From Nitrosarchaeum sp. (lineage in GTDB: Archaea > Thermoproteota > Nitrososphaeria > Nitrososphaerales > Nitrosopumilaceae): a DNA stretch of 64,000 nucleotides. The notes under the pieces are model-generated. The model had not been told where the DNA came from, made no database searches, and saw nothing but the letters and a program-made list of their open reading frames with translations. Each line of letters begins with the position of its first letter. The stretch's first letter is position 1. Location: NCBI RefSeq assembly GCF_025699065.1, contig NZ_JAILWF010000004.1, forward strand, positions 62,001 to 126,000, written 5' to 3'. Of this stretch, positions 34,188-43,438 are shown piece after piece. Both the position numbers and the translations under genes were made by a program.

Positions 34188-34654
34188 TTTATATATTTTT
34201 TAATTGTTTCAAGATTAGTTTCATTGATTATATTTACTAGATTGATTTCATTCTGAAAATAATTTATCTCAGATTTTGTTGAAGTAAGAAAAGGATCAGG
34301 ACTTGAAGAGTTAATTATTCTCCCATGTTCATTGATTCCATTTTCATGTAATTTGATCAATGAATGACCAGCTTTATGACCCCAAACTTCTTTGCCACAA
34401 ACTATAAGCGTCTTTACTTTTTTATTTTGGTTAAGATATTTAATTATAGAATCAATTCCTTTGTTTTCAGAAAGTAATCTTCCAGCAATAGAAATATGAT
34501 TCAAAAGTTCAGAATTTGAGATTTTTTTAAGTAAATTCATGCTTGAAAGTGTACAAATTGCTATAGAAGAATGAGGATTTCCTAGGTATGATTCTTCTGG
34601 GATTGGTAGTATAATCTTGCATAATTCTCCAATTGCATTTTCAATACTATTCAT
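34184..34654 (-). CDS. MtrA-like corrinoid protein, soluble form
   Basis: The protein has 156 residues. It matches the cobalamin-binding domain of methyl-H4MPT:CoM methyltransferase subunit A, with VCGKEVWGHKAGHSLIKLHE and the following GRIINSSSPDPFL. The C-terminal membrane helix of the methanogen protein is absent. Ammonia oxidisers lack methanogenesis, so it is probably a soluble corrinoid carrier for another methyl transfer. It overlaps the DegT aminotransferase gene by eight bases on the same strand. Confidence 0.78.
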   Translation of the reverse strand: MNSIENAIGELCKIILPIPEESYLGNPHSSIAICTLSSMNLLKKISNSELLNHISIAGRLLSENKGIDSIIKYLNQNKKVKTLIVCGKEVWGHKAGHSLIKLHENGINEHGRIINSSSPDPFLTSTKSEINYFQNEINLVNIINETNLETIKKYIN

Positions 34655-35738
34655 TGACTATATCACGAAGAGATTGTGCGATAAATTCAATATTTTTACT
34701 AGTAACTTTAGGATGTATTGGAAGAGATAAAGTATGAGATGAGGCCCATTCAGTTATAGGAAGTTTGATTTTTTGTTGGTAAAATGGTGTTTTGTGAACT
34801 GGAATAGGATAGTAAGAAGCTGCGCCTATTCCTTTTTCATTAAGTTTTTTCAAAATTTTATCTCGTTTTGAAGTTGCTATTGTGTAAAGATACCAGTTCA
34901 CATTTTCATTTTTTCTTTGATGTGGTAAAATAATATTCAAATTAGAAATAAGTTTTGATAATAGATTTGCGTTTTTTTGTCTGGTTTTTAGAAATCCAGG
35001 AAGTTTTTTCATTTGTATTGTTGCAATGGCAGCACTTATTTCTGGTAATCTAAGATTTAATCCAAATATTCTGGTATCATATCCATGAACCATTCCATGG
35101 TTTCTGATCATCAATAATTTATCATGTAATTTTTTATTGTTAGTTCCAATAAATCCTCCTTCACCAGATGTCATTACTTTAGCAGGATACATACTCCAAC
35201 AACCTAAATCAGAAAAAGTTCCAGCATGTTTTCCTTTGTAAGTAGAACCTAAAGATTGAGCAGAGTCCTCTATTACAGGCAAATTATGTTTTTTTGCGAT
35301 TTCTAAGATCCTATCAATATATGCTACATTGCCATAAAGATGTACAGGTATAATTGCTCTAGTCTTTTTTGTAATCTTTTTTTGTAGATCATCAGGATCC
35401 ATAGTATAATTTTCTTTCAATATATCAACAAAGACTGGTTTTGCTCCAGTAGAGACAACAGAATTGGCAGTTGCAACAAATGTAAATGAAGGAACAAGTA
35501 CTTCATCACCTTTTTTGATATCTAAAGCATAAAGTGCAGCCTGTAAAGCAGCAGTACCAGAATTTACAGCAACTACATATTTTGATTTTATGAATAAAGA
35601 TGCTGATTTTTCAAATGCTTGTACATGCTTTCCTCCATGACTTGCTGCTGATGTAAGTGAACCATTTTTAAGAATTGAAGTAACTGCAGAAATTTCATCT
35701 TTACCTACAAATGGAACATTAATTGCAATTTTCAACAA
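34647..35738 (-). CDS. DegT/DnrJ/EryC1 aminotransferase
   Basis: The protein has 363 residues. It has NSGTAALQAALYAL, DSAQSLGSTYKGKHAG, and the PLP lysine within SMYPAKVMTSGEGG. The family transaminates keto-sugars for surface glycans, so it is probably part of glycan or S-layer decoration. No sugar operon surrounds it, and it precedes the MtrA-like gene in the same transcript. Confidence 0.9.
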   Translation of the reverse strand: MLKIAINVPFVGKDEISAVTSILKNGSLTSAASHGGKHVQAFEKSASLFIKSKYVVAVNSGTAALQAALYALDIKKGDEVLVPSFTFVATANSVVSTGAKPVFVDILKENYTMDPDDLQKKITKKTRAIIPVHLYGNVAYIDRILEIAKKHNLPVIEDSAQSLGSTYKGKHAGTFSDLGCWSMYPAKVMTSGEGGFIGTNNKKLHDKLLMIRNHGMVHGYDTRIFGLNLRLPEISAAIATIQMKKLPGFLKTRQKNANLLSKLISNLNIILPHQRKNENVNWYLYTIATSKRDKILKKLNEKGIGAASYYPIPVHKTPFYQQKIKLPITEWASSHTLSLPIHPKVTSKNIEFIAQSLRDIVNE

Positions 35739-35817
35739 AGAATCTCATTAAAACTAGTCTATAAATCTCATGAAATAGGCATGAATTTTTATATTTCAAA
35801 ATTAGGAAATTCGCATA

Positions 35818-36378
35818 ATGAGTCAACATCATCTTGAAAAATCAGATGCAGGGTACAAAGTTTTTCTATACATTTTCTATGTTTGCGGTTTTATCATGGT
35901 CTCAAGTCTTGTTTTTGGAATATACATCACTATGATAGAATGGATGGAAAACGGAAAATATGTTATGGGAGAAGCAATTCAGAATACTTTCATACCATTT
36001 GAAAATTTTGCCAGGGTTTCTACTTGGATATTCTTTTCTACAATTATTGGATGGTATTGCGTTTCAAGAATAGGATGGAGAAGAACTGCTGGAAATAAAA
36101 TTATTGGATGGAGAATGGCATTACTTCAGCTTATGTTGTTAGGATTTGCAATTATTACATTGTATGAAGTATTATACAATTTTACAGTTTTAAATGCAGA
36201 GATCACAGCAGGTATGATTAAAGGTAATGCTCCCAATATTGATATGTTATCAATTGCATATCCAGATCAAAATAGACCATGGAATTTGGTTTTTGCAACA
36301 AAGGTTTTCCTTGCTGCATTCATAATTAGTGCTCATGCATTTTATCTTAGTACTAAACCAAGAAAAGTCTTAGAATAA
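35818..36378 (+). CDS. Four-TM membrane protein
   Basis: The protein has 186 residues. Helices are visible near 17-40, 63-82, 97-118 and 155-178, with an intervening loop containing ITMIEWMENGKYVMGEAIQN. I considered ammonia monooxygenase subunits by length, but the sequence lacks their motifs. No family could be assigned. It is a single gene in the gap between the DegT and zinc-type genes. Confidence 0.6.
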   Translation: MSQHHLEKSDAGYKVFLYIFYVCGFIMVSSLVFGIYITMIEWMENGKYVMGEAIQNTFIPFENFARVSTWIFFSTIIGWYCVSRIGWRRTAGNKIIGWRMALLQLMLLGFAIITLYEVLYNFTVLNAEITAGMIKGNAPNIDMLSIAYPDQNRPWNLVFATKVFLAAFIISAHAFYLSTKPRKVLE

Positions 36379-36391
36379 TGAATTATAATTT

Positions 36392-36769
36392 TTATTTAGA
36401 TGTAAATAGTTTTCCTAGTTTTTCTTGATCAGCTTTAACTTTACCAAATGCTTTTCTGTGGGTTTGATTACAAAATTTTACAGTTTCTGAACGTGGATCA
36501 TTTTTTCTTGTTTCCTCAATAATTCTACCACACCAAAAACAATATTCTTTCTTAATGACTCCCAATTCCCATCCTAAAAATTTGGAATCATAGTATCCTT
36601 TTTCTTTTGGACGTATAGAATTTAGAAAATCACCCTTCTCAGATTTAATCCAAATATTTTTAATTTTAGGATGAAATGGTTTATTCCATCGTCTCTTTTT
36701 TTCATCCCATTTGATATTGTTCTCAGTACAAAATTGATAAAATTGTTCTTCAAAGTGTTTAGATACCAC
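36392..36769 (-). CDS. Cysteine/histidine-containing protein of unknown function
   Basis: With the GTG start at 36769 the protein has 125 residues. The frame is open to an ATG at 36916, but that N-terminus lacks obvious conserved patterning and would overlap the divergent zinc-finger gene's first bases. The C-terminal half holds EYCFWCGRIIEETRKNDPRS and KFCNQTHRKAF, a CxxC...CxxxH cluster like a small zinc-binding treble-clef. The N-terminal half is basic and aromatic. The function is unknown. Confidence 0.6.
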   Translation of the reverse strand: MVSKHFEEQFYQFCTENNIKWDEKKRRWNKPFHPKIKNIWIKSEKGDFLNSIRPKEKGYYDSKFLGWELGVIKKEYCFWCGRIIEETRKNDPRSETVKFCNQTHRKAFGKVKADQEKLGKLFTSK

Positions 36770-36914
36770 AATTCTATTCACAATTTCGCCTATGAAAGCA
36801 TTCCCAAAAGATAATCTTGTAAATTGACAATTGTTACCTTTGTAAGAATTTTTAAGAATTAAATGGCTTGGGAAGAGGAAATTAGTTTTTCTACTAGATG
36901 ATACTACACTAAAC

Positions 36915-37100
36915 ATGGGATTGTTTGGTAGTTCTAATGAAACAAAATGTAAAAAATGTGGAACAGTACTAACAGATCCTGAAAGGCTAAAAAAACATCA
37001 AGAAGTTGCACACAACAAAAAAAAGGAAAAATGCAGAGCATGTGATTCAGAATTTGATTCTTCAGAAGATCTAAGAAAACATAAAAAAAATTGTAAGTGA
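36915..37100 (+). CDS. Small double zinc-finger protein
   Basis: The protein has 61 residues with two C2H2-type fingers: CKKCGTVLTDPERLKKHQEVAH and CRACDSEFDSSEDLRKHKKNC (the latter C2HC). Spacing CxxC-x12-HxxxxH fits the class. Such small fingers are frequent in archaea and may bind nucleic acid or protein. It begins head to head with the preceding gene's open frame. Confidence 0.72.
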   Translation: MGLFGSSNETKCKKCGTVLTDPERLKKHQEVAHNKKKEKCRACDSEFDSSEDLRKHKKNCK

Positions 37101-37129
37101 AATGTTATTTTTAAAAATTTAATTAATGA

Positions 37130-37480
37130 TTAAAATTTGTGGTAAAGATTATCAGTTCCTAATTTGTATAGTTTAGAAAGTTTTTCATTTGCTTCTTCTT
37201 TAGTTAGTAGATCTCTTTGAGTAAAATCTCGAAATTGTTCATTATATTCTATATCATCACTATGTCCAGAAATACAAAATAATCTTGATTTATTTTTCCC
37301 CCTATATTCTGTTATTGTACCTCTTTTAATTAACAAATCAATGTGATTCGTTAACGTTTGATGATCAATTTTTGCTTCTATCGATAAATGCATAAAAGAA
37401 ATCCAATTTTTATAAGTTGTAAATTTTTCTATAATTGAAATAATTCTTTGTTCACTTCTACTCCATTTATATTCAGTCAT
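37130..37480 (-). CDS. Winged-helix transcriptional regulator
   Basis: The protein has 116 residues. An HTH at about 10-55 (EQRIISIIEKFTTYKNWISF, then IDHQTLTNHIDLLIKRGTIT) is followed by a beta wing with YRGKNKSRLFCISG. A helical tail, EANEKLSKLYKLG, follows. The effector is unknown. It is followed by a 61-base gap and the small helical gene. Confidence 0.72.
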   Translation of the reverse strand: MTEYKWSRSEQRIISIIEKFTTYKNWISFMHLSIEAKIDHQTLTNHIDLLIKRGTITEYRGKNKSRLFCISGHSDDIEYNEQFRDFTQRDLLTKEEANEKLSKLYKLGTDNLYHKF

Positions 37481-37541
37481 AATTATAATTCAATTCCTAT
37501 GTTTTTCATACTTCTAAATAATAAAAAACTTAATCATTTAG

Positions 37542-37736
37542 TCATTCTGATTTAGATGTACGTTTTAATGCTTTTTCTATCGCTTCCAAATTCGCAATTT
37601 CATTTTTTGAATTTATTGTTAGTGTTTTAATCATTTCAGAGCCTAACTGAACTGCTTGCTCAGGTAGTACATCTAAAAATTTTTGTAATCCTTTTTTGTA
37701 GTTTTCAATTAGTTCTAATCCTTCTTCGAGTGTCAT
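37542..37736 (-). CDS. Small helical protein
   Basis: The protein has 64 residues, all helical in pattern (LEEGLELIENYKKGLQKFLD and on), with one short turn. No motif is recognised. The coding sense is supported by the amphipathic spacing. The function is unknown. Confidence 0.55.
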   Translation of the reverse strand: MTLEEGLELIENYKKGLQKFLDVLPEQAVQLGSEMIKTLTINSKNEIANLEAIEKALKRTSKSE

Positions 37737-37801
37737 ATTATTGATAATTCATTTAATAATTCAAATATTGCAAATATGAACTAAATCATATTTCAAATAA
37801 C

Positions 37802-37808
37802 TTTATAG
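37802..37808 (+). promoter_or_regulatory. TATA-like box for TyrRS
   Basis: TTTATAG lies 27-33 bases before the TTG start at 37835. The spacing implies a leaderless transcript and supports TTG as the start. Confidence 0.5.
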
Positions 37809-37834
37809 ACCTACATCTCAGAAGTTGTTTTGAT

Positions 37835-38875
37835 TTGGATATCACTGAAAAAATTCAATTAATTGAAAGACCCCCAACTGAAGAGATTGTTACGCATGAA
37901 GAATTATTAGAATTGTTCAAAACAAATTCATCTCCAAAGCATTACATTGGTTTAGAGATTTCTGGATTTTTACATCTTGGTAGCTTAATTAGTACCGGTT
38001 TCAAAATTAATGATTTTATTAAAGCGGGTGTTAAATGTACAGTTTTTCTTGCAGATTGGCACACTATAATTAATGATAAGTTGGGTGGAAATTGGGAAAC
38101 CATTGAAGAAGTTTCAAAATATTACCAAGATGCTTTCAAATTAGTTTGTCCAAATGTAGAAATTGTTTTAGGATCAAAATTGTATGAAGAAAAAACAGAG
38201 TATTGGGCTAATCTTGTTAAATTTACAAAACACATGTCAATAGCTAGAACTATGAGAACCCTTACAATAATGGGACGCTCAGAAGATGATACAAAGATAG
38301 ATGTAGCTAAGTTACTTTATCCGGCAATGCAAGCTGTTGATATTCATTCTTTAGGTGTAGATATTGCTCATGCTGGAATGGATCAAAGAAAAATACACAT
38401 GCTTGTAAGAGAGATTTTTCCTAAAATGGGATGGAAAGTTCCAGTAGCTGTTCATCATAAACTATTACCAGGTTTAACAAAACCAGCAAATGCAAATGGG
38501 GAATCAACAAAAATGAGTAAGTCAGATCCAAATTCAGGAGTTTTTATTCATAATTCTGATGATGAAATTCGAACAAAGATCAAAAAAGCATGGTGTGAAG
38601 AAGCAAATATTCAGAATAATCCATTATTAGAAATTTCAAAAAATGTTATTTTCCATGAATTTAATGAAATTAATGTAGAAAGACCAGAAAAATTTGGTGG
38701 AAACATGACATATACCAATTATAATCAATTAGAGTCGGATTTTGCAGAAAAAAAATTACATCCAACTGATCTAAAACAAACAGTAGGAGAATATCTAGTT
38801 AAAGTGATTTCGCCAATACGAGAAAAATTAAACCTTAGTGAAGAGTTGTTTAACGCAATTAAGAAAAATTATTGA
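37835..38875 (+). CDS. tyrS: Tyrosyl-tRNA synthetase
   Basis: The protein has 346 residues, the length of archaeal TyrRS. The class I HIGH-type motif is HLGS (about 46-49, ISGFLHLGSLI) and the KMSKS motif is intact (STKMSKSDPNSGVFI). The tyrosine pocket includes LYPAMQAVDIHSLGVDIAHAG, split into its two parts. It charges tRNA-Tyr. The start is TTG. Confidence 0.95.
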   Translation: MDITEKIQLIERPPTEEIVTHEELLELFKTNSSPKHYIGLEISGFLHLGSLISTGFKINDFIKAGVKCTVFLADWHTIINDKLGGNWETIEEVSKYYQDAFKLVCPNVEIVLGSKLYEEKTEYWANLVKFTKHMSIARTMRTLTIMGRSEDDTKIDVAKLLYPAMQAVDIHSLGVDIAHAGMDQRKIHMLVREIFPKMGWKVPVAVHHKLLPGLTKPANANGESTKMSKSDPNSGVFIHNSDDEIRTKIKKAWCEEANIQNNPLLEISKNVIFHEFNEINVERPEKFGGNMTYTNYNQLESDFAEKKLHPTDLKQTVGEYLVKVISPIREKLNLSEELFNAIKKNY

Positions 38876-39666
38876 ATTTTAAGATTGGGGTTTGTTTGTT
38901 CTTCTAGATTATATTTTGATTTGTATCCTCTTGGATTAATCATTAAATCCTTGTAGGTGTAAGTAGATGAGTTTCCGATGATTACTGTACTTATCATTCC
39001 CAATTGATCAGAATGATTTGGAAGATTTTCCAAGTCTGTCATTACAATAGTTTGTGATTCTCTAAATGCACCTTTAATTATTGCGACAGGTGTAGTTGGT
39101 TTTCTATATTTTAATAGAATTTTCCTTGTATCTACCAGTTGATGTATTCTTTTTTTACTTGCTGGATTATAAATTACAATTACAAAATCACCTTGTGCAG
39201 CAGCTTCAACTCTTTTTGTTATTATTTCCCATGGTACCAATAAATCACTCATACTTACAACTGCAAAATCAGTCATAAGTGGTGAACCAATAATTGATGC
39301 ACATGAGTTCAACGCAGAAACACCCGGAACTATTTCAACTTGCAGACCATCTTTAGGATTCCAATTTGTTGCTGCAAGTGTTTCATAAATTAATCCAGCC
39401 ATTCCATAAATTCCTGGGTCACCACTAGAAACAAGTGAAACTATTTTTCCAGATTTTGCCAGATCAATACATTGATGAGCACGTTCAACTTCTTGAGTCA
39501 TGGCATAACGATGAACTGTTTTTCCTTCAATAAGATCTTGTACTAGGTTAACATATGTTTCATATCCAACAATTGTATCACTTTCTTCAATCACTTCTTT
39601 TGCACGAAATGTCATATGATCATGATGTCCAGGACCAACACCGACAATGTAGAGTTTACCAGTCAA
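38869..39666 (-). CDS. cbiH: Precorrin-3B C17-methyltransferase (cobalamin biosynthesis)
   Basis: The protein has 265 residues. Tetrapyrrole methylase motifs are LYIVGVGPGHHDHMTFRAKE, VSSGDPGIYGMAGLIYE and the terminal GNSSTYTYKDLMINPRGY. CbiH/CobJ moves a methyl group to C17 and contracts the corrin ring. With bluB it shows that cobalamin genes are scattered in this region rather than in one operon. It converges on tyrS with a seven-base overlap. Confidence 0.9.
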   Translation of the reverse strand: MTGKLYIVGVGPGHHDHMTFRAKEVIEESDTIVGYETYVNLVQDLIEGKTVHRYAMTQEVERAHQCIDLAKSGKIVSLVSSGDPGIYGMAGLIYETLAATNWNPKDGLQVEIVPGVSALNSCASIIGSPLMTDFAVVSMSDLLVPWEIITKRVEAAAQGDFVIVIYNPASKKRIHQLVDTRKILLKYRKPTTPVAIIKGAFRESQTIVMTDLENLPNHSDQLGMISTVIIGNSSTYTYKDLMINPRGYKSKYNLEEQTNPNLKIQ

Positions 39667-39716
39667 TTTAACATAAATTTTCTTTCAAGTAATTTATCCG
39701 TTTAGTGATTTTATTT

Positions 39717-41186
39717 TTATTGGAATGGATCTATGAGAGGACCATTTATGATATGATGGCTATTCATAGGACGAGCTAAACTTACTGAAATGAGGTCTTT
39801 TGCTTTGAAAGAATCAATATCAGATATGGTTTGGAGTATTTTTGCATCTTCGGGATTGTGCCATTCAACGTTATAGATACGCCATATAGGACTATAATTT
39901 TTTTGATCAGAATTTACACTTGATATTCCTGGTTGATATCCTAGAGAACCTGAGCCTTTAATGCCGTTTTGAAATTGGAAAAGATCAGCTGCAGAAGAAT
40001 TTGCAATTAGATTGTCATATACAGGAGTAAATGGAATTCCCATTATTTCTGATGGACTAGAAGGAGTTGCATCAGTTACAATAGAATAGATTGTTTTACC
40101 ATCTGGGCCCCACATACGATGAGCAACAAAAGTTACGGTCATCTCATCTTTGTTAATTTTAGTAATTTGACCTCCACTAAATGTTAAATCATCAGTAATT
40201 TTGGTATCATTTCTTACTAACATTTGTCCATTAGGCCAAATTATTTGAGGAGAATTAATTACTACTCCAGTTTTAGTAAATTCAATTCTTCCATCTTTTT
40301 CAGCATCAATTACATCTTCAAAAGATTCTAGAACTTTTGCATTTTGACCTTTTTTCCATGAAACCTCAATAACGGAATTTAATGCACTATACTTTGATTC
40401 CTGAACTGGAGTACTTGAAAAAATTTCTTTTTGATGTCCATAAATTCCGTTTCCTCTAACACCGTTATTAAAAATGAATATTTTTTGTAGAACTTCTTCA
40501 GGCATTTTTTCAATTAAGTGAGAAGTTTGTACTATCCATTCTTGTTTTTCACTAATTTTTTTAGAATAATCTTCTCTACTAGTATCTGTTATAATATAAA
40601 AAATAGAATTTCCTTTGTAAAGTCCTTCATGCATTGGGATAATTGCTTCTACATTTGATCTGGATAACATTAATGATGGATCTTTGTCAACTTGTATTTT
40701 TTGCATAATTACTTCGGTTGGTTGACCTCTAATCCAACCATCAACACTTACAGTTGCAGTAAATTCTTTTGAATTAGAAGAGTGTAATGCCAAAGCAGCT
40801 CCAGTAAATTCAAATGAATCTGATTTTGATTTAAGATCGATTAATGACATTGCGTAGATAGTTTTTCCATCAATAGTCCAAGTCGGTTGGCCTTTGACAT
40901 CATTACCAGTAATTTCGTGTAAAACAACAACATCTACAGGCTCATTTGATGTAAATGTCATAGAACCATCATAAAGAGTACCCTCATTTGGTGATAAAAT
41001 TAATGATAGTTGATGAGTTTCGTGCCCTTGACCTGGATCTTGTGATGAAATAATAGTTTTGGTAAAATGAATTTTTTTTGTAGAATTTGCATCAACATAA
41101 CTGTTAGAGATAAAGGAAATTGTAAGAATCCCTGAAACAAAAATTCCTACAATTAAGATAATTACAAATCTATTCAATGAAATCAT
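39717..41186 (-). CDS. Signal-anchored protein with internal domain duplication
   Basis: The protein has 489 residues. A signal/anchor at 8-28 is followed by a first domain (about 40-170) and then two copies of another domain. Copies carry FNNGVRGNGIYGHQ...VIEVSWKKGQNAKVLESFED and FQNGIKGSGSLGYQ...IYNVEWHNPEDAKILQTISD. Their order and spacing match, so the duplication is direct. It is extracytoplasmic and of unknown function. Confidence 0.7.
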   Translation of the reverse strand: MISLNRFVIILIVGIFVSGILTISFISNSYVDANSTKKIHFTKTIISSQDPGQGHETHQLSLILSPNEGTLYDGSMTFTSNEPVDVVVLHEITGNDVKGQPTWTIDGKTIYAMSLIDLKSKSDSFEFTGAALALHSSNSKEFTATVSVDGWIRGQPTEVIMQKIQVDKDPSLMLSRSNVEAIIPMHEGLYKGNSIFYIITDTSREDYSKKISEKQEWIVQTSHLIEKMPEEVLQKIFIFNNGVRGNGIYGHQKEIFSSTPVQESKYSALNSVIEVSWKKGQNAKVLESFEDVIDAEKDGRIEFTKTGVVINSPQIIWPNGQMLVRNDTKITDDLTFSGGQITKINKDEMTVTFVAHRMWGPDGKTIYSIVTDATPSSPSEIMGIPFTPVYDNLIANSSAADLFQFQNGIKGSGSLGYQPGISSVNSDQKNYSPIWRIYNVEWHNPEDAKILQTISDIDSFKAKDLISVSLARPMNSHHIINGPLIDPFQ

Positions 41187-41217
41187 TTGAAGTTGTTCCC
41201 CTTAAATGATTTTATCT

Positions 41218-42621
41218 CTAGTTAATTTTATCCAGTTCAAATGCATCATGTAAAGCCTGAACTGCCACATTAGTATCAGAATTTTTGACAACAAATGCAA
41301 GGTTTAGTTCTGACGAACCTTGAGTAATCATTGCTACGTTTACATTATTTTTTTGGATTGCTCCAAAGACTTTAGATGCAACACCTACAGTTCCTCGCAT
41401 ACCTAAACCAATCAGGGCAATAATTGCAACATCGGTAGTTACTTCTAGTTTTTTAATTATTTTTCCTAAAAGTTCCATTTCTAATGCATTAACTGCTTTA
41501 TCTAAATCAGTATTCTTGACTACTATAGTAATACTAGATTCTGAGGGATTTTGAGATATCATCATTACATTGATACCAGCTTTAGCTAGTGTTACAAAGA
41601 TTTTTGCAGCAGTTCCAGGATTACCAACCATACTACCTCCACGTATATCGATTAATCCATTATGACGAATACTGCTAACACATTTTACAGTATTTTTTGT
41701 GGAAGTTGAAGGTGAATCAGTTACAAGTGTTCCTTCATTTTTTACATTAAAGGAATTTCGAATCTTCATTGGAATTTTTTTGGTCAATAATGGCTCAAAT
41801 GTGCGTGGATGAATTTGTTTAGCTCCAAACAAAGCCATCTCAATTGCTTCTACATAAGAAACCTCTTTGAGTAATTTTGCATTTTTTACTATTTTTGGAT
41901 CTGCAGTCATTAATCCATCTATATCACTCATTAACCATATTTCATCAGCTTTGATGCATGTACCTATAATTGTAGCAGTATAATCTGAACCACCTCTACC
42001 AAATGTAGTTATGTGTCCATGTTGATCGGCTCCTGTAAAACCTCCTATTACTGGGATTGTTTTCTTGGTAAATTGTTGATCGATTGTTTTAGAAACTCTT
42101 AATCTTGTAGTATCCATTAACGGGATAGATTCACCAAAATTAGAATCTGTGACAATTCCAACTTCTTTACCTGTTAAGGATATTGATTTTTTATTCAAAT
42201 CGTTAATTGCAAAAGAGATTAATTTTATTGAAAGACGTTCTCCAAATGAGATCAAATAATCCATAGATCTAGCAGTTACTTCTCCCAACAATACCATTCC
42301 TTCAATTAATGCAACAAGTTCTTTAAAATCTACATCTAATTTTTCTAATAATTTTTTTCTAATTGCAGATTTTTTTATTGTCTGCTTTGCAAGTTGTTTA
42401 TGTCTATTGATAATTTTTGACGCTAGTTGTATAGCTTTGTTTTTATTCTCATTTTTTATAGATTGAGATATTTCAATTAAATCATCAGTGGTACCACTAG
42501 TAGCCGAGCATACTATTACTATTTCATTATGTTTAGATAATGTATTAACATAATTTGCTACAGTTTGAATATCTTTTGCCGATGAAATTGATGTTCCACC
42601 ATATTTTATTACAAGTCTCAA
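41218..42621 (-). CDS. lysC: Aspartate kinase with C-terminal ACT domains
   Basis: The protein has 467 residues. It starts LVIKYGGTSISSAKDIQTVA, has the FGRGGSDYTATIIG substrate motif and the catalytic aspartates, and then two ACT domains (IRHNGLIDIRGGSMVGNPGT, GKIIKKLEVTTDVAIIALIG). Aspartate kinase starts the threonine/methionine/lysine pathway. The ACT domains imply feedback by an amino acid. It is downstream of pcna on the same strand. Confidence 0.94.
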   Translation of the reverse strand: MRLVIKYGGTSISSAKDIQTVANYVNTLSKHNEIVIVCSATSGTTDDLIEISQSIKNENKNKAIQLASKIINRHKQLAKQTIKKSAIRKKLLEKLDVDFKELVALIEGMVLLGEVTARSMDYLISFGERLSIKLISFAINDLNKKSISLTGKEVGIVTDSNFGESIPLMDTTRLRVSKTIDQQFTKKTIPVIGGFTGADQHGHITTFGRGGSDYTATIIGTCIKADEIWLMSDIDGLMTADPKIVKNAKLLKEVSYVEAIEMALFGAKQIHPRTFEPLLTKKIPMKIRNSFNVKNEGTLVTDSPSTSTKNTVKCVSSIRHNGLIDIRGGSMVGNPGTAAKIFVTLAKAGINVMMISQNPSESSITIVVKNTDLDKAVNALEMELLGKIIKKLEVTTDVAIIALIGLGMRGTVGVASKVFGAIQKNNVNVAMITQGSSELNLAFVVKNSDTNVAVQALHDAFELDKIN

Positions 42622-42656
42622 TTCAAAGTACCTGAATCAGTTAATCTTTAAATGCT

Positions 42657-43403
42657 TTAACTTTCTACTCGTGGAGCCAAATAAAAGTGAATTCTGCCTA
42701 TGTTTGCTACTTTGAATTCAATTCGTAGAGGTTTTGCACTAGAAAATTCACATGTAATTTGACCTGCGGTAGTACCTACTGCTTTAACTACAGGATTGAG
42801 ATATTCGAGGCTATAGGTACCAACACTATCCTCTTTTGAAGAGATTTCACCAATTTCATCTGTATCTTTTTCTAGATCAATTACAACTTCACCTGAATCA
42901 CCTTTTCCAGAAAAATCTGCTTTTGAATCAGATGTATGAATAGTCAAATAATCAGATACAACTTGGACATCCCCTAAAATCTTATCAAATCTAGAAGATG
43001 ATAAAGTAATTTTAGAATCGTATGGAATTTTTGGTAAAGGAGTATCAGTTGCAGAGCTTTCAATTAAACGCATTTTGTATTTTTTATTTTTACCAACTGT
43101 TACAAGTAACATGTTTTGTTCAGAAATACTAATTTCAATACTATCTTTTTTATCAGCTCTTTTAATTAATTTAGAAAATTCATCTATTCTAACTCCAAAT
43201 TTTATATCACTATCACATTCATATTTTTCAAATGCAGAATTAGGCCAAGAAATATCTATTAAAGCTACATGAGATGGATCCATTCCCCTAAAAGTAATTC
43301 CTTCAGCTGTTGCAACAAAAGTAGCTTCTTCTACAAGTGTAGATATTGCTGAGATGATTGCTTTAAGATCATCTGAACCACTTGTTTTTGCTTCGAAAGT
43401 CAA
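42657..43403 (-). CDS. pcn: DNA polymerase sliding clamp (PCNA)
   Basis: The protein has 248 residues, the family length. The two-fold domain repeat is visible, with FRGMDPSHVALIDISWP in the first half and the C-terminal FYLAPRVES tail. Residues contacting DNA polymerase include the hydrophobic interdomain loop. It forms the ring that tethers replication enzymes. It is encoded with RpoL and TFS, an arrangement of basic information genes. Confidence 0.95.
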   Translation of the reverse strand: MTFEAKTSGSDDLKAIISAISTLVEEATFVATAEGITFRGMDPSHVALIDISWPNSAFEKYECDSDIKFGVRIDEFSKLIKRADKKDSIEISISEQNMLLVTVGKNKKYKMRLIESSATDTPLPKIPYDSKITLSSSRFDKILGDVQVVSDYLTIHTSDSKADFSGKGDSGEVVIDLEKDTDEIGEISSKEDSVGTYSLEYLNPVVKAVGTTAGQITCEFSSAKPLRIEFKVANIGRIHFYLAPRVES

Positions 43404-43438
43404 ACTAAATCTTTTGGGTTTAATGTTCCAGTTAAACG

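Noticed and set aside
35818-36378. Ammonia monooxygenase subunit
   Set aside because: The length is similar to AmoC, but none of the expected AmoC motifs or neighbours are present.
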